A DNA stretch of 64,000 nt from Pseudomonas putida (GCF_030159595.1 NZ_BSKJ01000007.1:62001-126000), one strand, 5' to 3'; shown: positions 25,243 through 33,844, numbered from the stretch's first letter. A program made the numbers and translations. Notes: generated by a model from the sequence alone, not told the origin.

Positions 25243-26151
25243 ATGAGTGCCAAGGTCGTGGTAGTGGGTAGCCTCAACATGGACCTGGTGGCCCGCGCGC
25301 AGCGCTTGCCCCGGGCTGGCGAGACCCTTCCCGGCGAGAGCTTTTTCACCGTGCCGGGCGGTAAGGGCGCCAACCAGGCCGTGGCGGTGGCGCGGCTGGG
25401 TGGCAGCGTGGCGATGATCGGCAATGTGGGTGACGATGATTATGGTCGGCAGTTGCACCGGGCCTTGTATGTCGAGGGCATCGACTGCCAAGGCATCAGC
25501 ACTTGCCCGGGGGCGTCCAGTGGTGTGGCGCTGATCACTGTGGATGCCGCCAGCCAGAACTGCATCGTCATCATTCCCGGCGGCAACGGCCTGCTGACGC
25601 CGCAGTCGGTGCAGCGCTACGATGCGCTGTTGCAGGCGGCCGAGGTGGTCATCTGCCAGCTGGAGGTGCCGGCCGAAACCGTGGCCTGGACCTTGGCCAG
25701 GGCGCGTGAACTGGGCAAGCAAGTCATCCTGAACCCGGCGCCTGCCACTGGCCCGTTGCCGGCGGACTGGTTCGCCCGCATCGATTACCTCACACCCAAC
25801 GAAAGCGAGGCTGAAACCCTCACGGGTATGCCAGTGACCGACCAGGACAGCGCCCGGCGCGCAGGTGAACGCTTGCGGCAACTGGGGGCGGGCAAAGTGA
25901 TCATTACCCTGGGTGCGCAGGGGGCCTTGCTGGTGACTGCCCAGGGCCACCAGCATTTCCCGGCGCCGGTGGTGCAGCCACTGGATACCACCGCGGCAGG
26001 CGACACCTTCATCGGTGGCTTCGCCGCGGGCCTGGTGCGGGGCCTGGGGGAGGGCGACGCCATCGCCTTCGGCCAGCGTGCGGCGGCATTGTCGGTTACC
26101 CGCGCCGGTGCACAGCCATCAATTCCCTACCTGGCGGAGCTTGCACCATGA
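25243..26151 (+). CDS. rbsK: Ribokinase
   Basis: 302-residue PfkB-family carbohydrate kinase. It phosphorylates ribose to ribose 5-phosphate in the cytoplasm. PfkB signatures are present: GGKGANQAVAVARLGG near the N-terminus and DTTAAGDTFIGGFAAGL with the catalytic Asp near the C-terminus, plus the substrate-binding NMDLV at the start. Ends with a 4-nt overlap with rbsD. Confidence 0.94.
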   Translation: MSAKVVVVGSLNMDLVARAQRLPRAGETLPGESFFTVPGGKGANQAVAVARLGGSVAMIGNVGDDDYGRQLHRALYVEGIDCQGISTCPGASSGVALITVDAASQNCIVIIPGGNGLLTPQSVQRYDALLQAAEVVICQLEVPAETVAWTLARARELGKQVILNPAPATGPLPADWFARIDYLTPNESEAETLTGMPVTDQDSARRAGERLRQLGAGKVIITLGAQGALLVTAQGHQHFPAPVVQPLDTTAAGDTFIGGFAAGLVRGLGEGDAIAFGQRAAALSVTRAGAQPSIPYLAELAP

Positions 26152-26546
26152 AGAAAACCCCGCTGCTGAACGTTGCCCTGTCGCGGACCATCGCCGGCAT
26201 GGGGCATGGCGACATCCTGGTGATCGGCGATGCCGGGTTACCGGTGCCGCCGGGTGTGGAACTGATCGATCTTGCCATCACGCCAGGCTTGCCGGATTTT
26301 GCCAGCGTGTTGCGGGCGGTGCTGAGCGAGTTGCAGGTAGAGCGGCATGTGCTGGCTGAAGAAATGCAGAAAGTGGTACCGCCGGCGTTGGTCGAGATCG
26401 AGCGGCTGAAGGGCAAGCTGGGCAAGCGGGAGTGGCTGAGCCACGAAGATTTCAAGGTGCTGTCACGCAGTGCCCGCGCCGTGGTGCGTACTGGCGAATG
26501 CCAGCCCTACAGCAACATCGCCCTGATCTCCGGCGTGACGTTCTAG
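26148..26546 (+). CDS. rbsD: D-ribose pyranase
   Basis: 132-residue RbsD/FucU mutarotase that interconverts beta-pyranose and beta-furanose ribose, supplying the form used by RbsK. Family motifs: MGHGDILVIGDAGLPVP with the active-site His, and the C-terminal VVRTGECQPYSNIALISGVTF. Last gene of the rbs operon; a REP pair follows 27 bp after the stop. Confidence 0.93.
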   Translation: MKKTPLLNVALSRTIAGMGHGDILVIGDAGLPVPPGVELIDLAITPGLPDFASVLRAVLSELQVERHVLAEEMQKVVPPALVEIERLKGKLGKREWLSHEDFKVLSRSARAVVRTGECQPYSNIALISGVTF

Positions 26547-26573
26547 CTAATCGTACTGGCCTGAGGAGATCCT

Positions 26574-26658
26574 TGTGGGAGCGGGCTCACCCGCGAACAC
26601 CGGCGAAGCCGGTGCCATCCACCGCGCTGTATTCTTCGCGGGTGAACCCGCTCCCACA
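26574..26658. repeat. REP doublet (REPIN-like) of the P. putida type
   Basis: Two inverted REP units: TGTGGGAGCGGG-CTCACCCGCG at the left end and CGCGGGTGAAC-CCGCTCCCACA at the right, with an inner CACCGGCGAAGCCGGTG hairpin. The 85-bp element lies between rbsD and the nucleoside hydrolase gene. Such elements can stop transcription or protect the 3' end of the rbs mRNA. Confidence 0.85.
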
Positions 26659-26711
26659 GGGTGCTGCGGTAATTCAGGAATATTTATTCAGGCAACAAGG
26701 AGTGCCACCCC

Positions 26712-27713
26712 ATGCTCAAACCCCTGCTACAAGGACTCGCCCTCATGGCCACAGCCACCACCCTCCAGGCTGCCCCGATCGACCTGATCATCGACACCGA
26801 CCCCGGCGCCGACGACGTGGTCGCGCTGTTCCTGGCCATGGCCTCGCCCGATGAGCTCAACATCCGCGCCATCACCACCGTGGCCGGCAACGTGCGCCTG
26901 GACAAAACCTCCCGCAATGCCCGCCTGGCCCGCGAATGGGCCGGCCGCGAGGATATCCCCGTTTACGCCGGCGCAGGCCGTCCACTGGTGCGCACACCCA
27001 TCTACGCCGCCGATGTCCACGGCGAAGAAGGCCTGACCGGCATACAAGTACACGAACCGAAAAAGCCCCTGGCCCAAGGCAGCGCCGTGCAATACCTGAT
27101 CGACACCCTCGGCGCCGCCAAATCCCACAGCATCACCGTCGCCATGCTCGGCCCACAGACCAACCTGGCCCTGGCGCTGGTTCAGCGCCCGGATATCGTC
27201 AAAGGCATCAAGGAAGTGGTGGTCATGGGCGGCGCCCATTTCAACGGCGGCAACATCACCCCGGCAGCGGAATTCAACCTCTACGCCGACCCGCATGCTG
27301 CACAGGTGGTGCTGGCCAGTGGCGTGCAACTCACCTACCTGCCACTGGACGTCACTCACAAACTACTGACCAGCGACGCCCGTCTGAAACAGCTGGCCGC
27401 TGTGAACACCCAGGCCGGCAAACGGGTGGTGGATATCCTCAACGCCTACATCACCCACGACATGGACCTGTACGGCATGCCGGGCGGCCCGGTGCATGAC
27501 GCCAGCGTCATCGCCTACCTGCTAAAGCCTGAGCTGTTCAGCGGTCGGCGCATCCACATGAGCATCGACAGCCGCGAAGGCCCGACCTTCGGCCAGACCC
27601 TTGCTGACTGGTACGGCGTGCTCAAGCAGCCCGTCAACGTGATGTGGGTGGAGCAGGGCGATGCCCAAGGCCTGTTCGACCTGCTCAGCGCCCGTTTGGC
27701 GCGGTTGGAGTAG
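26712..27713 (+). CDS. Exported inosine-uridine-type nucleoside hydrolase
   Basis: 333-residue nucleoside hydrolase. The N-terminal stretch LLQGLALMATATTLQAAP is a signal peptide, so the enzyme is probably periplasmic. The calcium-binding DTDPGADD signature (with IIDTDPGADDVVALFLA) follows directly, and the C-terminal VHDASVIAYLL carries the conserved metal/active-site Asp. It splits nucleosides into base and ribose; placed directly after the ribose uptake operon, it could release ribose for RbsB. Its 3' end overlaps the convergent small gene by 29 bp. Confidence 0.88.
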   Translation: MLKPLLQGLALMATATTLQAAPIDLIIDTDPGADDVVALFLAMASPDELNIRAITTVAGNVRLDKTSRNARLAREWAGREDIPVYAGAGRPLVRTPIYAADVHGEEGLTGIQVHEPKKPLAQGSAVQYLIDTLGAAKSHSITVAMLGPQTNLALALVQRPDIVKGIKEVVVMGGAHFNGGNITPAAEFNLYADPHAAQVVLASGVQLTYLPLDVTHKLLTSDARLKQLAAVNTQAGKRVVDILNAYITHDMDLYGMPGGPVHDASVIAYLLKPELFSGRRIHMSIDSREGPTFGQTLADWYGVLKQPVNVMWVEQGDAQGLFDLLSARLARLE

Positions 27714-27897
27714 CCGCGTGCGGCGCAAAGCGCTCAAGCACCTGGTCGACGAAGCTGCGTGCCGCCTCGGCGCCGCGGTCGCGCACCAGCAGGTCGATGG
27801 CGATCAACAGCAACTCCTCTGGCGTGCCAGGGCTGTACGCGCTCTGGCCCTCGGCCCATTTGACCTTGATATCGGCATCGATGCTGTGGCTGCTCAT
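27685..27897 (-). CDS. Conserved hypothetical small protein
   Basis: 70-residue protein (starts MSSHSIDADIKVKW) with an acidic N-terminus and an amphipathic helix (EELLLIAIDLLVRDRGAEAARSFVDQVLERF); the tail after residue ~60 is low-complexity and overlaps the nucleoside hydrolase 3' end. No signal peptide or known catalytic motif. It appears as a real gene because the composition and start differ from a shadow and it occupies the gap. Function unknown. Confidence 0.55.
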   Translation of the reverse strand: MSSHSIDADIKVKWAEGQSAYSPGTPEELLLIAIDLLVRDRGAEAARSFVDQVLERFAPHAATPTAPNGR

Positions 27898-28155
27898 GAA
27901 AGGCTCTCGCTTGGGCCCGGGGCGGAGGGGCGAATACCGGATCCGGGTATTCGGGGGAGGCACTGTGCCTTCACTTCCTAAAGTAAATCATGACTTTGCA
28001 GCGCAAACCAAGCGCCTCGTCGGTGCAGCAGTAAAATTCGGTCACGATTGCCTTTCGCTCAGGGCGCCCGGTTCAGGCAGACTTGCCCGGTTTTGCAACG
28101 AATTCTTGGTGGAGCTGTCGGAACAGACAGTTCTCAGATCGATTTAGGAGGCTTC

Positions 28156-28476
28156 ATGTTCCGTACCCGTGCTTTGTTGGCAACCCTGGCGGTAGCGGCT
28201 GTCCTGGCTGGTTGCAGCACTGGTGGTAACTCAGGTGGTGGCGGCTCGCCAGCCGCAGCAGCTGGCAACGATGGCCGCTGCGAAGCCAGCGGTGCCGACT
28301 TCGCCATTGGCAAGCAGGGCAGTGCCGAACTGCTGGAGCAGGCGCGCAAGGCCAGTGGCTCGCAGATAGCTCGCATTCTCAAACCGCACGATGTGGTCAC
28401 CCTGGAGTACCGCTCCGAGCGGCTGAACCTGAATGTGGACGAGCAGGGTAAGGTCGCCCGCGTTAACTGCGGTTGA
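28156..28476 (+). CDS. Lipoprotein, peptidase inhibitor I78 family
   Basis: 106-residue protein with a lipoprotein signal (LAVAAVLAGC, lipidated Cys about residue 20), a Gly/Ala-rich linker, then an I78-type inhibitor domain: C-x8-IGK, ELLEQARKASGSQIARIL, VTLEYRSERLNL and the terminal VNCG; two Cys could form a disulfide. A strong TTTAGGAGG Shine-Dalgarno precedes the ATG at 28156. The family inhibits serine peptidases of the subtilisin/elastase type; the target here is unknown. A strong terminator follows. Confidence 0.75.
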   Translation: MFRTRALLATLAVAAVLAGCSTGGNSGGGGSPAAAAGNDGRCEASGADFAIGKQGSAELLEQARKASGSQIARILKPHDVVTLEYRSERLNLNVDEQGKVARVNCG

Positions 28477-28507
28477 TGCAGGGGCTGCACAGGCGGGGAC
28501 CAACCAT

Positions 28508-28538
28508 AAAAAAACCCGCCACAAGGGCGGGTTTTTTT
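28508..28538. terminator. Bidirectional intrinsic terminator
   Basis: A-run, CCCGCC stem, short loop, GGCGGG, then seven T: works for the I78 lipoprotein on the plus strand and, with the A-run, for cspA on the minus strand. Confidence 0.9.
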
Positions 28539-28551
28539 ACAGCTATCCGAA

Positions 28552-28764
28552 TTACTCCGGACGAACCTGTGCAGCCTGCATGCCCTTCTGGCCGCGCTCG
28601 GCGACGAAGGAAACAGTCTGGCCTTCTTTCAGGCTCTTGAAGCCGTCGGATTCGATGGCTTTGAAGTGAACGAACAGGTCGTCGCCGCCGCCTGCTGGGG
28701 TGATGAAGCCGTAGCCTTTCTCATCATTGAACCATTTGACGGTGCCTTGTTGGCGATTGGACAT
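28552..28764 (-). CDS. cspA: Cold-shock protein, CspA family
   Basis: 70-residue OB-fold nucleic-acid chaperone. RNP motifs are intact: KGYGFITP (RNP1) and DLFVHFKAI (RNP2). N-terminus NRQQGTVKWFNDEKGYGF is typical. Binds single-stranded RNA/DNA and melts RNA structure at low temperature or in stationary phase. The ~110-nt leader upstream (28765-28880) is likely part of the 5' UTR, as in cold-shock genes; no further motif was proved. Confidence 0.93.
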   Translation of the reverse strand: MSNRQQGTVKWFNDEKGYGFITPAGGGDDLFVHFKAIESDGFKSLKEGQTVSFVAERGQKGMQAAQVRPE

Positions 28765-28926
28765 GGGTGAATCTCCAGAACATTTAGTTTTTTCAGTGGT
28801 GCAATGCGGCCGAGGCTACGGAGCACGGGATACATCATAGTCTAATTCTGCGCATCTAGCGCCTTTTACCTTCGCAGGATATTGATCCAGCTCAAAGAAT
28901 GGCTGGCCCGCCCTGGCTTTAAGGTT

Positions 28927-29232
28927 TCAGCTCTTCGGTGCGCAGGCCTGTTTCACGACCGTCTGGGCCTTTTGCATCAGCTTGGCATCCACACCGTCAT
29001 TGCTGTCCAGGTCGGCAATCTCCGCGTCGGTGAAATTCTTTTTGATGGCCTGGGCGCCGCAGTCGCAGTGCTTTTTCGCGGTCGCAGCGTCAACGCCCTG
29101 GCCGCTGGCCACTTGCGTGCACTGGGCCATGTAGCCAGCTTCCTTGCCTGGTGGGAAGTTGCCAGCGTTCGCCGCCATCGGCAGCAGCAGGGCCCCTGCG
29201 GCCGCCAGGGCCAGAAGAGACGGAACTCGCAT
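28927..29232 (-). CDS. Exported small Cys-containing hypothetical protein
   Basis: 101-residue protein with a clear signal peptide (LLALAAAGALLLPMAANA before GNFPPG). The mature part has four cysteines (CTQVASG, CDCGA, QACAPKS) and a central helix-like ADLDSNDGVDAKLMQKAQ segment. Probably periplasmic, stabilised by disulfides. Conserved in Pseudomonas but without a function known to me. It is followed downstream by cspA on the same strand with a 160-bp gap. Confidence 0.65.
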   Translation of the reverse strand: MRVPSLLALAAAGALLLPMAANAGNFPPGKEAGYMAQCTQVASGQGVDAATAKKHCDCGAQAIKKNFTDAEIADLDSNDGVDAKLMQKAQTVVKQACAPKS

Positions 29233-29571
29233 AACCAGTTACTCCTTGGGTTAAGGTCTCATCAAGAGTAGGTTGCTTCCCAAGGTCTGATAGGAATTTT
29301 TCCGCGTTAGTTCACCCGGAAGAAGCAATTGCCAAATATTTCTGCCTGGGGTGCAACCCGCGTGCTAGCATGCCCGGCCTGCAGCTGACAACTTCCAGCC
29401 TGCAGCTATCTTTACTTCTTTCCAGTCACTCTGGTTCGTCCCTTGCAAGCCGAAAGGCTTCTGCCACTGTGAGGCAGGCTTCCTGTTAGAGGAGGGCAGG
29501 TCGGATCTTGTACTGGCTCATCCCAACCCATGTGACCTTTGGTAGGGGTCACCACTAGGAGAGGAGGCGCC
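29233..29571 (+). other. Leader/promoter region upstream of thrS
   Basis: 339 bp without a gene between the exported small protein and thrS. It holds a CTGCC-N7-GGCAG hairpin around 29460-29480 and an A/G-rich stretch with GGAGAGGAGG just before the thrS ATG. E. coli ThrRS represses its own translation through a tRNA-like operator; similar structure may exist here but I could not fold it reliably. Confidence 0.4.
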
Positions 29572-31494
29572 ATGCCCGTTATTACTCTTCCCGATGGCAG
29601 TCAACGTTCGTTTGATAACGCCGTATCCGTAGCCGAAGTAGCCGCATCCATCGGCGCCGGCCTGGCCAAGGCCACCGTCGCCGGCAAGGTCGACGGCAAA
29701 CTGGTCGATGCTTGCGACCTGATCAGCCACGACGCCACCCTGCAGATCATCACCCCTAAAGATGAAGAGGGACTGGAGATTATCCGTCACTCGTGCGCCC
29801 ACCTGGTTGGCCACGCCGTGAAGCAGCTGTACCCGACCGCCAAGATGGTGATCGGCCCGGTCATCGACGAAGGCTTCTATTACGACATCGCCTACGAGCG
29901 CCCCTTCACCCCTGAAGACATGGTCGCCATCGAAAAGCGCATGATGGAGCTGATCGAAAAAGACTACGACGTGGTCAAGAAAGTGACCCCGCGCGCCGAA
30001 GTCATCGATGTGTTCAAGGCCCGTGGCGAAGACTATAAGCTGCGCCTGGTCGAAGACATGCCGGACGAACAGGCCATGGGCCTGTACTACCACGAAGAAT
30101 ACGTCGACATGTGCCGTGGCCCGCATGTGCCGAACACCCGCTTCCTCAAGGCATTCAAGCTGACCAAGCTGTCTGGTGCCTACTGGCGTGGTGATGCCAA
30201 GAACGAGCAGCTGCAACGCGTGTACGGCACCGCATGGGCCGACAAGAAGCAGCTGGCCGCGTACATCCAGCGCATCGAAGAAGCCGAAAAACGCGACCAC
30301 CGCAAGATCGGCAAGCAGCTCGACCTGTTCCACCTGCAGGAAGAGGCCCCAGGCATGGTGTTCTGGCACGCCAACGGCTGGACCGTGTACCAGGTGCTCG
30401 AGCAGTACATGCGTCAGGTTCAGCGCGCCAATGGCTACCTGGAAATCAAGACCCCGCAGGTTGTCGACCGTATTCTGTGGGAGCGTTCCGGCCACTGGTC
30501 GAACTACGCCGAGAACATGTTCACCACGTCGTCGGAAAGCCGCGACTACGCGGTAAAACCGATGAACTGCCCGTGCCATGTGCAGGTGTTCAACCAGGGC
30601 CTGAAAAGCTACCGCGACCTGCCGCTGCGCCTGGCCGAGTTCGGTGCCTGCCACCGTAACGAGCCGTCCGGCGCCCTGCACGGCATCATGCGCGTGCGTG
30701 GATTCGTACAGGACGACGCGCACATCTTCTGCACCGAAGAACAGGTGAAGAAAGAAGCCGCCGACTTCATCAAGCTGACCCTGGATGTGTACAAGGACTT
30801 CGGCTTCACCGACGTTGCCATGAAGCTGTCGACCCGTCCGGCCAAGCGTGTCGGTTCCGAAGAGCTGTGGGACCGTGCCGAAACGGCGCTGGCCGACGCT
30901 TTGAACGAATCTGGCCTTGAGTGGGAATACCAGCCAGGCGAGGGCGCCTTCTACGGCCCGAAAATCGAGTTCACCCTGCGCGATTGCCTCGGCCGTAACT
31001 GGCAGTGCGGTACCCTGCAGTACGACCCGAACCTGCCAGAGCGCCTGGATGCCAGCTATATCGCCGAAGATAACAGCCGAATTCGCCCGGTCATGCTGCA
31101 CCGTGCCATCCTCGGCTCGTTCGAGCGCTTCATCGGCATGCTGATCGAACACTACGCTGGCGTGTTCCCGGCCTGGCTGGCGCCCACCCAGGCTGTGATC
31201 ATGAACATCACCGACAAACAGGCCGATTTCGCCCTTGAGGTTGAGAAATCTCTGAACGGTAGCGGTTTCCGTGCCAAGTCGGACTTGAGAAATGAGAAGA
31301 TCGGCTTTAAAATCCGCGAGCATACTTTGCTCAAGGTCCCGTACCTTTTGGTTATAGGGGATCGCGAAGTCGAAACGCAAACCGTCGCAGTGCGTACTCG
31401 CGAAGGCGCAGACCTGGGCTCCATGCCTGTCGCCCAATTCGCTGAGCTTCTGACACAAGCGGTTTCCCGGCGTGGTCGCCAAGAATCGGAGTAA
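29572..31494 (+). CDS. thrS: Threonyl-tRNA synthetase
   Basis: 640-residue class IIa synthetase. Order: TGS domain (residues 1 to ~61, PVITLPDGSQRSFDNAVSV), editing domain with HLVGH and the later Cys site (VDMCRGPHV), catalytic domain with motif 2 (HRNEPSGALHGIMRVRGF), Zn ligands in MNCPCHVQVF, motif 3 (LHRAILGSFERFIGMLIE), and C-terminal anticodon-binding domain. Start at 29572 (MPVITLPDG) has a strong GGAGAGGAGG upstream. Its stop TAA overlaps the region of the infC start. Confidence 0.97.
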   Translation: MPVITLPDGSQRSFDNAVSVAEVAASIGAGLAKATVAGKVDGKLVDACDLISHDATLQIITPKDEEGLEIIRHSCAHLVGHAVKQLYPTAKMVIGPVIDEGFYYDIAYERPFTPEDMVAIEKRMMELIEKDYDVVKKVTPRAEVIDVFKARGEDYKLRLVEDMPDEQAMGLYYHEEYVDMCRGPHVPNTRFLKAFKLTKLSGAYWRGDAKNEQLQRVYGTAWADKKQLAAYIQRIEEAEKRDHRKIGKQLDLFHLQEEAPGMVFWHANGWTVYQVLEQYMRQVQRANGYLEIKTPQVVDRILWERSGHWSNYAENMFTTSSESRDYAVKPMNCPCHVQVFNQGLKSYRDLPLRLAEFGACHRNEPSGALHGIMRVRGFVQDDAHIFCTEEQVKKEAADFIKLTLDVYKDFGFTDVAMKLSTRPAKRVGSEELWDRAETALADALNESGLEWEYQPGEGAFYGPKIEFTLRDCLGRNWQCGTLQYDPNLPERLDASYIAEDNSRIRPVMLHRAILGSFERFIGMLIEHYAGVFPAWLAPTQAVIMNITDKQADFALEVEKSLNGSGFRAKSDLRNEKIGFKIREHTLLKVPYLLVIGDREVETQTVAVRTREGADLGSMPVAQFAELLTQAVSRRGRQESE

Positions 31495-31499
31495 TGACT

Positions 31500-32045
31500 A
31501 TTAAGCGTGAAATGAGAAACGATAAGCGTGCTGTACCGAAGGCCCCGATCAACGAGAATATCTCGGCCCGCGAGGTTCGGTTAATTGGCGCAGACGGCGA
31601 GCAGGTTGGCATCGTCTCGATTGATGAAGCGCTGCGTATCGCTGATGAAGCGAAGCTGGATCTGGTAGAAATCTCTGCAGACGCGGTACCCCCGGTCTGC
31701 AAGGTCATGGACTACGGCAAGCACCTCTTCGAAAAGAAGAAGCAGGCCAACGAAGCCAAGAAAAACCAGAAGCAGATCCAGATCAAAGAAATCAAGTTTC
31801 GTCCAGGGACGGAGGATGGGGATTACCAGGTAAAACTACGCAACCTGGTACGTTTCCTTACCGATGGGGACAAGGCCAAGATCTCTCTGAGATTCCGTGG
31901 TCGTGAGATGGCCCACCAGGAGCTGGGCATGGAGCTGTTGAAGCGGGTCGAAGCCGACCTCGCCGAATACGGCACCGTTGAGCAGCATCCGAAGATGGAA
32001 GGACGCCAGCTTATGATGGTCATCGCCCCCAAAAAGAAGAAGTAA
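31500..32045 (+). CDS. infC: Translation initiation factor IF-3 (AUU start)
   Basis: 181-residue IF-3 that prevents premature 50S joining and proofreads the start codon. The start is the rare ATT at 31500 (then AAG CGT GAA ATG): GGAG at 31488-31491 is 8 nt from ATT but only 2 nt from the ATG at 31494, and the resulting N-terminus (IKREMRNDKR) matches other IF-3. The AUU start lets IF-3 repress its own synthesis. N-domain ends about residue 80 at a Lys-rich linker (EKKKQANEAKKNQ); C-domain carries IKFRPGTEDGDYQVK. Ends GRQLMMVIAPKKKK. Confidence 0.95.
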   Translation: MKREMRNDKRAVPKAPINENISAREVRLIGADGEQVGIVSIDEALRIADEAKLDLVEISADAVPPVCKVMDYGKHLFEKKKQANEAKKNQKQIQIKEIKFRPGTEDGDYQVKLRNLVRFLTDGDKAKISLRFRGREMAHQELGMELLKRVEADLAEYGTVEQHPKMEGRQLMMVIAPKKKK

Positions 32046-32106
32046 TCTCCCGGGCACGGCAGGCCTGATGATTATTGTGTAATTTTTTTCGAATGCGGAG
32101 TTCAAC

Positions 32107-32301
32107 ATGCCAAAAATGAAAACCAAGAGCGGTGCTGCGAAGCGCTTCCTGAAGACAGCTTCGGGCTTCAAGCACAAGCACGCTTTCAAAAGCCACATCC
32201 TGACCAAAATGTCGACCAAGCGTAAGCGTCAACTGCGCGGTGCCAGCTTGCTGCACCCGTCCGACGTGGCAAAAGTCGAGCGCATGCTGCGCGTTCGTTA
32301 A
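32107..32301 (+). CDS. rpmI: 50S ribosomal protein L35
   Basis: 64-residue basic protein, MPKMKTKSGAAKRFL at the N-terminus and a Lys/Arg-rich core; ends HPSDVAKVERMLRVR. Part of the infC-rpmI-rplT operon, in which L20 represses rpmI-rplT translation in E. coli. The 61-bp gap to infC contains a T-run (TAATTTTTTT) that may be a weak terminator or part of the L20 regulatory RNA. Confidence 0.96.
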   Translation: MPKMKTKSGAAKRFLKTASGFKHKHAFKSHILTKMSTKRKRQLRGASLLHPSDVAKVERMLRVR

Positions 32302-32328
32302 TTCTGGTTAAGATAGAGGAAGTTACTC

Positions 32329-32685
32329 ATGGCTCGTGTTAAGCGCGGCGTTATCGCTCGTAAGCGTCACAAAAAAATTCTGAAACTGGCTAAAGGTTAC
32401 TACGGTGCACGCTCGCGCGTATTCCGCGTAGCCAAGCAAGCGGTCATCAAGGCAGGCCAATACGCCTACCGCGACCGTCGCCAGAAGAAGCGTCAGTTCC
32501 GCGCACTGTGGATCGCTCGTATCAACGCCGGTGCCCGCACCAACGGTCTGTCCTACAGCCGTCTGATTGCTGGCCTGAAAAAGGCTTCGATCGAAATCGA
32601 CCGTAAGGTTCTGGCCGATCTGGCAGTGAACGAAAAAGCGGCGTTTGCTGCGATTGTCGAGAAAGCTAAAGCCGTTCTGGCTTAA
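32329..32685 (+). CDS. rplT: 50S ribosomal protein L20
   Basis: 118-residue early 50S assembly protein. N-terminal extension is very basic (MARVKRGVIARKRHKKIL), followed by the globular RNA-binding domain (RRQKKRQFRALWIARINA). Terminal gene of the infC-rpmI-rplT unit; GAGGAAG ribosome site upstream. Acts as an autogenous repressor of rpmI-rplT in E. coli. Confidence 0.96.
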   Translation: MARVKRGVIARKRHKKILKLAKGYYGARSRVFRVAKQAVIKAGQYAYRDRRQKKRQFRALWIARINAGARTNGLSYSRLIAGLKKASIEIDRKVLADLAVNEKAAFAAIVEKAKAVLA

Positions 32686-32740
32686 GTACCCGCGACAATC
32701 ACCCGGCGGCGCTAGCGTCGTCGGGCATTGAACGTCATCG

Positions 32741-32777
32741 ATAGGGGAAGAGCCTTCAAAGCTCTTCCCCTATTTTC
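32741..32777 (+). terminator. Strong hairpin between rplT and pheS
   Basis: ATAGGGGAAGAGC (32741-32753) and GCTCTTCCCCTAT (32761-32773) form a 13-bp perfect stem with a 7-nt loop, followed by TTTT. A second hairpin (CCCGGCGGCGC-TA-GCGTCGTCGGG, 32702-32725) lies just upstream. It may end the rplT transcript or attenuate pheS; no Phe-rich leader peptide was found before it. Confidence 0.8.
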
Positions 32778-32794
32778 GTATCTGGAGTCTGTAC

Positions 32795-33811
32795 ATGGAA
32801 AACCTGGATGCGCTGGTCTCCCAAGCCCTAGAGGCCGTGGAACGCGCTGAAGACATCAATGCCCTGGAACAGATCCGGGTTAATTATCTCGGCAAGAAGG
32901 GCGAGCTGACCCAGGTGATGAAGACCCTGGGCAACCTGCCAGCCGAAGAGCGGCCGAAAGTCGGCGCGCTGATCAACGACGCCAAAGAGCGCGTCACCGT
33001 TGTGCTCAATGCCCGCAAGGCCGCCTTTGAAGAGGCCGAGCTCAGCGCTCGCCTGGCAGCCGAATGCATTGACGTCACCCTGCCAGGCCGCGGCCAGGCC
33101 ACAGGTGGCCTGCACCCGATCACCCGTACACTCGAACGCATCGAGCAGTTCTTCACCCACATTGGCTACGGCATTGCCGAAGGCCCCGAGGTTGAAGACG
33201 ACTACCACAACTTCGAAGCGCTCAACATCCCCGGCCATCACCCGGCCCGGGCGATGCACGACACCTTCTACTTCAATGCCAACATGCTGCTGCGCACCCA
33301 CACCTCGCCGGTGCAGGTGCGGACCATGGAGTCCACACAGCCGCCGATCCGCATTGTGTGCCCAGGCCGCGTTTATCGCTGCGACTCGGATATCACCCAC
33401 TCGCCGATGTTCCATCAGGTCGAAGGCCTGCTGATTGATCGCGATATCAACTTCGCCGACCTCAAGGGCACCATCGAAGAGTTCCTGCGCGTGTTCTTCG
33501 AAAAAGAACTGGCGGTCCGTTTCCGCCCATCGTTCTTCCCCTTCACCGAGCCGTCCGCCGAAGTCGACATCCAATGCGTGATGTGTTCCGGCAACGGCTG
33601 CCGCGTGTGCAAGCAAACTGGCTGGCTGGAAGTGATGGGCTGCGGCATGGTGCACCCGAGTGTGCTGCGCATGTCTGGCATCGACCCTGAAGAGTTCCAG
33701 GGCTTCGCCTTCGGCATGGGCGCCGAGCGCCTGGCCATGCTGCGCTATGGCGTCAACGATTTGCGTCTGTTCTTCGACAACGACCTGCGCTTCCTCGCGC
33801 AATTCCGCTAG
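32795..33811 (+). CDS. pheS: Phenylalanyl-tRNA synthetase alpha subunit
   Basis: 338-residue class IIc catalytic subunit. N-terminal coiled coil (about residues 1-90), then motif 1-type HPITRTLERIEQFF, motif 2 (TMESTQPPIRIVCPGRVYR) and motif 3 (GFAFGMGAERLAMLRY). The Cys-rich segment CVMCSGNGCRVCKQTGW is typical. Acts as alpha2beta2 with PheT. GGAG ribosome site; 33 bp to pheT. Confidence 0.97.
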   Translation: MENLDALVSQALEAVERAEDINALEQIRVNYLGKKGELTQVMKTLGNLPAEERPKVGALINDAKERVTVVLNARKAAFEEAELSARLAAECIDVTLPGRGQATGGLHPITRTLERIEQFFTHIGYGIAEGPEVEDDYHNFEALNIPGHHPARAMHDTFYFNANMLLRTHTSPVQVRTMESTQPPIRIVCPGRVYRCDSDITHSPMFHQVEGLLIDRDINFADLKGTIEEFLRVFFEKELAVRFRPSFFPFTEPSAEVDIQCVMCSGNGCRVCKQTGWLEVMGCGMVHPSVLRMSGIDPEEFQGFAFGMGAERLAMLRYGVNDLRLFFDNDLRFLAQFR

Positions 33812-33844
33812 GTCAATGCCCGACGCAACTTTCAGGAGAACAGC

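Noticed and set aside
29518..31482. A 654-codon frame antisense to thrS
   Set aside because: Exact shadow of thrS; thrS shows all synthetase motifs and the antisense product resembles nothing.
31494..31496. ATG as start of infC
   Set aside because: The GGAG ribosome site is only 2 nt away, while the ATT at 31500 has 8-nt spacing and gives the conserved N-terminus.
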